Source: an uncultured Collinsella sp. (lineage in GTDB: Bacteria > Actinomycetota > Coriobacteriia > Coriobacteriales > Coriobacteriaceae). From it: a DNA stretch of 7,414 bases. Below the pieces are notes generated by a model. The model searched no databases. It was not told where the DNA came from and saw only the letters and a program-made list of their open reading frames with translations. Numbering within the stretch: the first letter of the stretch is position 1; each line of letters starts with the position of its first letter. The position numbers and the translations under genes are program-made. The stretch lies in assembly GCA_900759435.1 (NCBI GenBank), contig CAAEVD010000117.1:1-7414 (forward strand). Direction: 5' to 3'. This document shows, piece after piece, positions 1-4,338 of this stretch.

Positions 1-61
1 CCCACTCCTCGTCCGGAGCCTCGCCCTCGCTATACCACCATTCAAAGTTATCGATATCCAT
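1..61 (-). CDS. Start of an unrecognised leftward gene (partial, 5' end only)
   Basis: On the minus strand an ATG at 61-59 opens a frame that stays open to the left edge. It gives 20 residues beginning MDIDNFEWWYSEG and ending in PDEEW. A convincing Shine-Dalgarno AAGGGG lies at 75-70, 8 nt before the ATG, and this is the main reason for calling a real gene. The visible peptide is acidic and aromatic-rich, with no signal peptide or membrane segment, so a soluble protein is likely. I do not recognise the family and too little is visible to assign one. The gene is divergent from the MFS permease. A TATAAG at 108-103 could be its -10 box, but no good -35 accompanies it. Confidence 0.7.
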   Translation of the reverse strand, partial: MDIDNFEWWYSEGEAPDEEW

Positions 62-147
62 ACGGGGCGCCCCTTAGGCCTCGCAAATAAACACTTGCTA
101 GCCTTATACCCCCAGACGGCGCTGGAGCTCGTCGGCACAGACAGGAA

Positions 148-210
148 AACCGTCACAACATTCGACGCTTTTCCTCGATTTCGAGATTTTTGCCGAATGT
201 TGTGATGGTT
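148..210. repeat. Long inverted repeat with 17-bp arms and nested inner stem
   Basis: Arms 148-164 and 194-210 are complementary over 17 bp with a single G:T wobble; the core TCACAACATTCG / CGAATGTTGTGA is perfect. The 29-nt loop carries its own small stem, CTCGA-TT-TCGAG at 174-185. No T-tract follows on either strand, so a simple intrinsic terminator is a poor fit. It lies between two divergent genes, where no terminator is expected. It resembles a REP-like or MITE-like intergenic palindrome, but copy number cannot be seen from this window. Confidence 0.8.
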
Positions 211-231
211 TGGGCGACTGGCTGGCAGCGC

Positions 232-264
232 AATGTGACAAAGGGACTGTCTCTTTGTCACATT
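232..264. repeat. Near-perfect 33-bp palindrome in the MFS upstream region
   Basis: AATGTGACAAAG at 232-243 is repeated as its exact reverse complement at 253-264. The pairing extends inward through GGA/TCT (one G:T wobble) to leave a CTG loop at 247-249, giving a 15-bp stem. It ends 57 nt before the TTG start of the permease. It could be a REP-like repeat, an operator or a leader hairpin. The GGGAC...GTC-type centre recalls palindromes scattered in many gut Firmicutes and Actinobacteria; this is memory, not a search result. Confidence 0.8.
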
Positions 265-278
265 CTGTTAGAGTTGCA

Positions 279-291
279 GGGATTGAATCCC
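279..291. promoter_or_regulatory. 13-bp perfect palindrome, possible operator
   Basis: GGGATT-G-AATCCC is a perfect dyad with a one-base centre. It sits 30 bp before the MFS start codon, downstream of the larger palindrome and just upstream of the Shine-Dalgarno. Size and placement suit a repressor site, but no matching regulator is encoded nearby and 13-bp dyads can arise by chance. No convincing -35/-10 pair was found around it. Confidence 0.3.
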
Positions 292-309
292 GCTTATTCA
301 TGCGACATT

Positions 310-316
310 GGAGTGA
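310..316 (+). promoter_or_regulatory. Shine-Dalgarno that sets a TTG start for the MFS gene
   Basis: GGAGTGA at 310-316 lies 5 nt before a TTG at 322-324. The open frame extends upstream to a TTG at 190, but translation from there would run through the 232-264 palindrome and add 44 residues unlike an MFS N-terminus. The site at 310-316 therefore decides the start. Confidence 0.7.
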
Positions 317-321
317 CAACC

Positions 322-1557
322 TTGACCGCCGCAACCACGCCTAAAAGCAAGTCAACCGCCGCCGCGCTCTCCCCCGCGCGCACCAAGCTCTGCCTGGCGC
401 TGCTCGTACTGTTGGGATTCTCGCTCGGCTGCTCCGAATTCGTGGTTATCGGCATCGAAAGCGACTTGGCGACGGAACTCGGCATATCGCTTGCCACTGC
501 GGGCCAACTTATTAGCGTGTTTGCGCTCGTCTACGCTATCGCCACACCGGTGCTTGCGCTCAGCACGGGACGCTTCCGCCGCTACCAGCTGCTCGTGTGC
601 TACAGCATCGTCTTTGTGCTGGGCAATCTTGTCATGGCGTTGGCGCCCAACTTCCAGGTGTTGTTCGCCTCGCGCATCATCTTGGGCTCCGTCTCGGGCG
701 CACTGCTCGCCGTGGGTGTGACGTACATCCCCGAGCTGCTGTCCCCGCAGCAAACTTCGCTTGCCATCTCGGTGGTATATGGTGCGTTTTCCGTGGCAAT
801 GGTCTTTGTCACTTCGATCGGCAAGTTTGTGGCCGACACGCTCGATTGGCACGTGGCCATGTACGGCACGCTGACCTTTGCCGTTCTGATCTGCGGAGCG
901 CTCGTGGCGTTTATGCCGCGCGCTGGGCAAACCGACGAGCCTGCCACCTTTCGCGAGCAGGCGGGTCTGCTACGCGAGCCGAGCATCATCACCGGCATGC
1001 TCATTTTTTTGTTTGGCGTGGGCTCGGTCTACGTGTTTTACGGCTATGTGACGCCCTATCTGGAGCAGGTGCTGGGCATGGGCACGGTCGAAGCCAGCAC
1101 CACGCTTATGGCCTACGGCGTGTTCTGCCTGATCTCGAACATCCTGGGCGGATGGATCGATGCGCGCTTTGGCATGAAGGCGCTGCTTGTGACGTTTGTG
1201 CTGCAGGCTGCGGCGCTGCTCGGGCTGTTTGCTGTGGGCGGCACCATGCCGCTCGCGCTGGTCTTTGTCTTTAGCTTGGCGCTGCTCATGTACCTGTTCT
1301 CGGTGTCGTGCATCACGCACTTTATGGACGTGGCACGCAGCCGCCATCCCAAGTCGATGGTACTCGCGAGTTCGGTTGAGCCCATGGCGTTTAACGTCGG
1401 CATTTCGTTTGGCACCGCGGTAGGCGGCGCCGTGGTAAGCGGCGTTGGCATTGCGTACGTGGGCGCAGTGGGTGCCGCGTTCTCGCTTGTGGCCTGGGCG
1501 CTCACGCTGGTGACGATTAAGCTGGCTCGCTGGGAGCGCAAGCGGGCGCAGGCGTAG
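322..1557 (+). CDS. MFS efflux permease, DHA1 (AraJ/SotB-like) family
   Basis: This is a 411-residue integral membrane transporter of the major facilitator superfamily, probably a proton-driven exporter of sugars, drugs or metabolites; the substrate is unknown. After a short Thr/Lys/Ser-rich cytoplasmic N-terminus (about 1-22) there are about twelve hydrophobic segments, split by a hydrophilic central loop near residues 199-221. TM1 carries the SEF motif (Ser38-Glu39-Phe40) followed by VVIG, as in DHA1 sugar-efflux proteins. The TM2-TM3 loop has a TGRFRRY form of MFS motif A (residues 82-88), and SRIILGSVSGA follows at about 117-127. Length is normal for the family. The C-terminus is basic (ARWERKRAQ). 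The phosphatase gene starts 51 bp downstream with no visible terminator, so the two may be co-transcribed. The family is secure; the substrate is not. Confidence 0.9.
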   Translation: MTAATTPKSKSTAAALSPARTKLCLALLVLLGFSLGCSEFVVIGIESDLATELGISLATAGQLISVFALVYAIATPVLALSTGRFRRYQLLVCYSIVFVLGNLVMALAPNFQVLFASRIILGSVSGALLAVGVTYIPELLSPQQTSLAISVVYGAFSVAMVFVTSIGKFVADTLDWHVAMYGTLTFAVLICGALVAFMPRAGQTDEPATFREQAGLLREPSIITGMLIFLFGVGSVYVFYGYVTPYLEQVLGMGTVEASTTLMAYGVFCLISNILGGWIDARFGMKALLVTFVLQAAALLGLFAVGGTMPLALVFVFSLALLMYLFSVSCITHFMDVARSRHPKSMVLASSVEPMAFNVGISFGTAVGGAVVSGVGIAYVGAVGAAFSLVAWALTLVTIKLARWERKRAQA

Positions 1558-1608
1558 GCGCAGATGCGATACTCGAGCTTGATGATGGCGATCGAAAGGA
1601 AACCGCAT

Positions 1609-2055
1609 ATGCAATGCGTACTGTTTATCTGCTATGGGAACATCTGCCGCTCGACGATGGCCGAGTCGGTGTTTACCGAGCTGGTGCACCGCGCCGGGCG
1701 CGCGGGCGAGTTTGTCATTGATTCTGCCGCGACCTCGACCGAGGAGATCGGCAACCCGCCGCATCACGGTACCGTTGCCAAGCTACGCGAGGTTGGGATT
1801 CCCGTCGTCGCACATCGCGCACGTCAGGTGCGTCGCGCGGAGTATGGCGACTGGGATCACATTGTCTATATGGATGCCGAGAACGCGCGTGACCTGCGTC
1901 GCATCTTTGGCGACGACCCCGACGGCAAGATTACGCGCCTGCTCGATTGGACCGAGCGCCCCGGCGACGTGGCCGATCCCTGGTACACCGGCAACTTCGA
2001 CGCCACCTACCGCGACGTGCTCGCCGGTTGTACCGCTATGCTCGAGCAGCTGTAG
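1609..2055 (+). CDS. Low-molecular-weight protein tyrosine phosphatase
   Basis: This 148-residue cytoplasmic phosphatase hydrolyses phosphotyrosine, or phosphoarginine in some family members, through a cysteinyl-phosphate intermediate. The P-loop is near the N-terminus: FICYGNICRST, with nucleophile Cys8 and Arg14 in the C-x5-R-S pattern. The general acid is Asp123 in the DPWYTG motif. Length is typical of the family and nothing catalytic is missing. ATG 1609 was chosen because GAAAGGA (1594-1600) lies 8 nt upstream and the protein then begins right at the first beta strand (MQCVLFICYGN). An in-frame ATG at 1564 would add 15 atypical residues. No tyrosine kinase or exopolysaccharide gene lies in the window, so the substrate cannot be inferred from context. 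Confidence 0.93.
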   Translation: MQCVLFICYGNICRSTMAESVFTELVHRAGRAGEFVIDSAATSTEEIGNPPHHGTVAKLREVGIPVVAHRARQVRRAEYGDWDHIVYMDAENARDLRRIFGDDPDGKITRLLDWTERPGDVADPWYTGNFDATYRDVLAGCTAMLEQL

Positions 2056-2091
2056 GCAAGCGAGGTCGCGGGCCACGTCTTCGGCGCGAAA

Positions 2092-2187
2092 TGAGCGTGG
2101 ATAATCTCCCGCATACAAATTGAGCGTGGACAATCTCCCACTTTGAGCGCTCAAGTACGCTCTAAACGGGAGAAAATCCACGCTCGA
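2092..2187. repeat. Composite repeat: two direct arms plus one inverted arm
   Basis: The 19-bp unit TGAGCGTGGAYAATCTCCC occurs at 2092-2110 and again at 2121-2139 with one mismatch. A third copy lies inverted at 2168-2185 (GGGAG...CCACGCTC), matching the first copy over 18 bp with two mismatches. Between copies two and three is a perfect 12-bp palindrome, TTGAGCGCTCAA (2143-2154). The inverted arm can therefore pair with either upstream copy, giving two mutually exclusive hairpins. The element fills most of the 132-bp gap between the convergent phosphatase and TIGR04076-like genes, ending within a few bases of the latter's stop. It may act as a two-way terminator, although no long T-tract follows, or be a REP/MITE-like mobile repeat. 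Confidence 0.8.
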
Positions 2188-2517
2188 CTACTCGTCGACG
2201 ATCTCGGCGAGCCAGACGTTCAGTGTATCGACTTCGGGGCAGCAGAACTTTGCCGTGCCGGGCTCGTTGCCAGGCACGGTTCCGCCATAGCGCAGGATAT
2301 CGATATAGGGAAAGCCCACATGGCAGGCCATGGCGCACATCTTGCCGCGGTCTCGGTCGAAGTCAAAAACGTCGCCGGGCTTGTGACCATGGTGGCAGCG
2401 GCACGCACCCAGCTGGTCCACGCAGCTCACGCGGATACGCGGACGCTTGCCACGCGGCGCGCCGAGTGGCTTGTTCTCGCCCGCAGGCTTGATGCCGCCC
2501 TCGCCAGCATTACTCAT
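2188..2517 (-). CDS. Small Cys-rich TIGR04076-like protein
   Basis: This is a 109-residue soluble protein of unknown function. A basic, Gly/Pro-rich N-terminal extension (about 1-27) precedes a domain with a GHKPGD motif (44-49), an ILRYGG segment (74-79) and a CCPEVD motif (92-97). This order matches my memory of family TIGR04076, but the extension makes it longer than typical members. Seven cysteines (32, 39, 41, 61, 65, 92, 93) plus His42, 43, 45 and 66 suggest metal or Fe-S binding, which is inference. ATG 2517 overlaps the kinase stop by 8 nt (ATGAGTAA). No clear Shine-Dalgarno precedes it, so translational coupling to the kinase is likely. The frame stays open for 77 codons upstream, but that part is antisense-like sequence inside the kinase gene. 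The stop codon abuts the composite repeat. Confidence 0.82.
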   Translation of the reverse strand: MSNAGEGGIKPAGENKPLGAPRGKRPRIRVSCVDQLGACRCHHGHKPGDVFDFDRDRGKMCAMACHVGFPYIDILRYGGTVPGNEPGTAKFCCPEVDTLNVWLAEIVDE

Positions 2518-3334
2518 GGTCAACCACATCCAGGCAGGCCTCGATGGGAAGGCCAGCCGACTTGTCCTCTTGGTCGGCATTGCGCTCGATAAGCTCAGCC
2601 ACCACGCGCATGGCATCGGACGTCGCGCGCTGCAGACTCCAACCTGCCATAACGCGGCCGACGAGCACCGCCGAGAACGTGTCGCCCGTGCCCGGGAAAT
2701 AAACCGGAATGAGCTCAAAGGGAATCGTAAAGTACTCCCCCGCCACATGGTCGTAACCGATAACCGCGTTCATGCCATTGACTACGGCGCTCGTAATGAC
2801 CACCGACTTGGCACCCAGCTCGCGCACGGCGTCCACAAGGACGCGGGCCTCATCGGGCGTAATTTGCTCGGCGATAGGCCTATCGGCAAGCAGGCACGCC
2901 TCGGTATAGTTGGGCACCGCATAGTCTGCGCACTCCAGCAGGTGCCGCATAAGGCCAATCGTGGACTCGGGCACGCCGGCGTAGAGCTTACCGTTGTCGC
3001 CCATGATGGGGTCGACGAACACCTTGGTGCCCTTTTGCGCACGGCGGTGGCAAAAGTCCGAGATGATGCGCGTCTCTTCCTCGGTCACAATAAAGCCGGT
3101 CGAGATGGCATCGAACTCAAAGCCGAGCTCCTCCCAGATAGCGAGGCTCTGGCGCACGTACTCCGTGGTGTCATGGATGTAGAACTTGGGGTAGTTGAGC
3201 GTGTCGGAAACGAGCGCCGTCGGCAGGTTATGGATACGGTAGCCCATGTGCGACAGCACCGGCAGCATGGCGGAAAGCGCGACCTTGCCGTAGCCGCACA
3301 TATCGTTAATCAGCAGCAGTTGAGTGTTCTTCAT
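2510..3334 (-). CDS. Pyridoxamine/pyridoxal kinase-like protein (ribokinase superfamily)
   Basis: This 274-residue cytoplasmic enzyme probably phosphorylates pyridoxamine or pyridoxal with ATP in vitamin B6 salvage. The N-terminus has an INDMCGYGKVALS segment (9-21) that forms the substrate site in PdxK/PdxY relatives. VDPIMGDNGKLY (107-118) and PNYTEACLL (141-149) are the conserved mid-protein motifs. PGTGDTFSA (214-222) is the anion-hole and catalytic-base motif, with Asp218. Length is normal. The start is set by AAGGGGG at 3347-3341 on the minus strand, 6 nt before ATG 3334. It is the first gene of a leftward two-gene operon. Relatives acting on hydroxymethylpyrimidine (ThiD-like) cannot be fully excluded, but no thiamine gene is nearby. 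Confidence 0.88.
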   Translation of the reverse strand: MKNTQLLLINDMCGYGKVALSAMLPVLSHMGYRIHNLPTALVSDTLNYPKFYIHDTTEYVRQSLAIWEELGFEFDAISTGFIVTEEETRIISDFCHRRAQKGTKVFVDPIMGDNGKLYAGVPESTIGLMRHLLECADYAVPNYTEACLLADRPIAEQITPDEARVLVDAVRELGAKSVVITSAVVNGMNAVIGYDHVAGEYFTIPFELIPVYFPGTGDTFSAVLVGRVMAGWSLQRATSDAMRVVAELIERNADQEDKSAGLPIEACLDVVDHE

Positions 3335-3344
3335 GAGTGTCCCC

Positions 3345-3386
3345 CTTAGTTCGGGCGCGGCGCAACGGCGCCACAGTGCAACTAAG
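3345..3386. promoter_or_regulatory. Nested dyad next to the kinase Shine-Dalgarno
   Basis: CTTAGTT at 3345-3351 is inverted as AACTAAG at 3380-3386. Inside lies a perfect GGCGC-AACG-GCGCC hairpin (3359-3372). The outer left arm shares bases with the kinase Shine-Dalgarno on the minus strand, so a transcript starting upstream of 3386 could fold and partly mask that site. Equally it could be a DNA-level operator or chance in GC-rich sequence. Confidence 0.3.
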
Positions 3387-3475
3387 TGTAGCGCAGGGGA
3401 CGTTGCGAGCGGAGTCGAGCAGTGCGAAGAGCAGATTGTTGCGGAAAGGTTTCGGAAAATGATCCCTTTTCCTCC

Positions 3476-3541
3476 GTCCCCAAGTAGTCGTTGGGGACGC
3501 TCTTAAACGACTAGTCAAACAAGAACGTCCCCAACGACTAC
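3476..3541. repeat. Long inverted repeat with competing hairpins
   Basis: GTAGTCGTTGGGGACG at 3484-3499 is exactly inverted at 3526-3541 (16 bp). After one mismatch the pairing continues for TCTT/AAGA. The loop holds the palindrome GACTAGTC (3509-3516) and a second copy of AACGACTA (3506-3513; the other copy is 3533-3540). GTCCCCAA at 3476-3483 can also pair with TTGGGGAC at 3491-3498 to form a competing 8-bp hairpin. It lies upstream of two divergent genes, so a terminator role is unlikely. A REP- or MITE-like repeat is the best guess. Confidence 0.8.
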
Positions 3542-3593
3542 CTTTTGGCAAGTTTGAATCAAGGCAACGCCGATGTTTTGGCGAAGTCAGCGA

Positions 3594-3692
3594 AAACCCG
3601 CCAGAGCGAGCAAGGTGCCTTGAAACAAGGCGGCATTGACCTTCTGGTCATGCCGCCGAAGTTGAAAGGCAGATTGCCGCTCTGGCGGGTTT
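3594..3692. repeat. 99-bp structured element closed by 15-bp perfect arms
   Basis: AAACCCGCCAGAGCG at 3594-3608 is exactly inverted at 3678-3692. The interior folds further: GGCGGCATTGACC (3629-3641) pairs with GGTCATGCCGCC (3646-3657) around a TTCT loop with one bulged base. CAAG (3611-3614) / CTTG (3619-3622) or GCCTT (3617-3621) / AAGGC (3627-3631) can form a second, smaller stem. The result is a multibranched shape with a strong closing stem. It could be a mobile repeat or a structured RNA. On the minus strand the closing stem is followed by TTTT, a little like a terminator. Confidence 0.75.
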
Positions 3693-3705
3693 GCAGCGTC
3701 GAGCG

Positions 3706-3733
3706 GTTACGGCGTTTGGTAAAACGCCGTAAC
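3706..3733. repeat. 28-bp perfect hairpin with GGTA loop
   Basis: GTTACGGCGTTT (3706-3717) and AAACGCCGTAAC (3722-3733) are perfect reverse complements separated by GGTA. It stands 13 nt beyond the 99-bp element and 17 nt before the -35 box of the marR promoter. No T-run follows on the plus strand (TTAATAAG), so terminator activity is uncertain. It may be the end of one larger composite with the preceding element, or insulate the promoter. Confidence 0.8.
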
Positions 3734-3750
3734 TTAATAAGTTTGGTACC

Positions 3751-3779
3751 TTGACATTGATTTCTCACGCTCCTAAATT
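3751..3779 (+). promoter_or_regulatory. Sigma-70-type promoter of the marR-ABC operon
   Basis: A consensus -35 TTGACA (3751-3756) is followed after exactly 17 bp by TAAATT (3774-3779), which matches the -10 consensus at four of six positions. The stretch is clearly more AT-rich than its surroundings. Transcription would start near 3786, giving a leader of about 50 nt before the marR ATG. This is the best promoter in the window. Confidence 0.65.
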
Positions 3780-3813
3780 GGTTAGGCACAAAACAATTCC
3801 ACTACCTAACTAA
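3772..3813. promoter_or_regulatory. Candidate MarR operator over the -10 box
   Basis: CCTAA-ATTGG-TTAGG at 3772-3786 is a 15-bp dyad that covers the -10 hexamer. A third half-site, CCTAAC, lies at 3805-3810, so TTGGTTAGG (3778-3786) and CCTAACTAA (3805-3813) form a second, wider inverted repeat with one mismatch. Dyads of this size overlapping the promoter of their own gene are typical for MarR autorepression. Binding by the MarR protein encoded just downstream is inferred. Confidence 0.55.
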
Positions 3814-3834
3814 AGAAAGGAGCGAAGCTTAGAT

Positions 3835-4338
3835 ATGTGTGTTGAAGCACTCGTCCTTCCGCACGAGCCCGGCGGCGACCCGTTGCAACCGGCAGACATG
3901 CCCGAAGCGGTCAGCGCCGAAGACAAGCTCGCCAAACGCATCCTGAGCGGCCTGGGCTTTTGCGGCCATTACATGCATTTTCATGGCGGAGGCGTGTCCG
4001 GCAAGGCGCCCATCATCTGCCTGCTGGCCAAGCAGCCCGGCGGCGAGATGTCGCAGCAGGAACTCGGCATGCACTTTGACCTCAAGCCGGGGTCGCTTTC
4101 CGAGATCCTGTCCAAGCTCGAGCTCAACGGCCTCATTGAACGCAGCCGTAACCCCAAGGATCGACGGCAACTCACCATTCGCCTGACCGAAACCGGCCGG
4201 GAAAACGCCCGCATCGACCAGGCGGCCCGCATCCGCTTTAGAGAACGGGCCTTTAGCGCGCTCACCCATGACGAGCGCGAGGACCTCGCCGAAATGCTCG
4301 ATAAAATCCGTGTAACCTGGGAGGAACTGGATGATTAA
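3835..4338 (+). CDS. MarR-family transcriptional regulator
   Basis: This 167-residue winged-helix regulator probably represses its own operon and releases DNA on binding a small ligand, often an exported compound. Residues 1-30 are a hydrophilic extension. Helix 1 contains GHYMHFH (44-50). The winged helix spans about 57-120: SQQELGMHFDLKPGSLSEI (73-91) carries the helix-turn-helix, and RNPKDRRQLTIRLTETG (105-121) is the wing with the family's D-x-R-type motif (Asp109, Arg110, Arg111). The C-terminal helices (about 122-165) form the dimer interface. The GAAAGGAG Shine-Dalgarno (3815-3822) is 12 nt from the ATG, longer than ideal, but no nearer in-frame start exists. The stop overlaps the ABC start by 8 nt (ATGATTAA). 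Confidence 0.92.
   Translation: MCVEALVLPHEPGGDPLQPADMPEAVSAEDKLAKRILSGLGFCGHYMHFHGGGVSGKAPIICLLAKQPGGEMSQQELGMHFDLKPGSLSEILSKLELNGLIERSRNPKDRRQLTIRLTETGRENARIDQAARIRFRERAFSALTHDEREDLAEMLDKIRVTWEELDD

Larger units (their letters stand above)
3335..3834. other. 500-bp divergent intergenic region rich in inverted repeats
   Basis: This stretch lies between the leftward kinase and the rightward marR operon. In order it holds the kinase Shine-Dalgarno (3341-3347), a small dyad (3345-3386), a plain stretch (3391-3475) with nothing recognisable, three inverted-repeat structures (3476-3541, 3594-3692, 3706-3733), then the marR promoter, operator and Shine-Dalgarno. Short frames on both strands across the repeats lack good ribosome sites and mirror the inverted repeats, so I do not call genes. 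A weak -10-like TACACT at 3390-3385 (minus strand) could serve the kinase but has no recognisable -35. Confidence 0.75.

Noticed and set aside
190..321. 44-residue N-terminal extension of the MFS permease
   Set aside because: It runs through the 232-264 palindrome, has no ribosome site at 190, and does not look like an MFS N-terminus.
104..334. 76-codon minus-strand frame in the first intergenic region
   Set aside because: It spans both palindromes, has no clear ribosome site or motif, and overlaps the MFS start.
2092..2187. CRISPR-like array from the repeated 19-bp unit
   Set aside because: There are only two direct copies with a 10-nt spacer and a third inverted, with no cas genes. This is a palindromic composite, not an array.
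2447..3349. 300-codon plus-strand open frame across the kinase
   Set aside because: The minus strand encodes a full-length kinase with all motifs. The plus frame has no motif and no convincing ribosome site.
3706..3733. Intrinsic terminator
   Set aside because: The hairpin is perfect but is followed by TTAATAAG, not a T-run, and no plus-strand gene ends upstream.
3545..3789. Short frames on both strands (69 and 76 codons) across the inverted repeats
   Set aside because: They read through the inverted repeats, so the two translations share similar peptides. Neither has a good Shine-Dalgarno.
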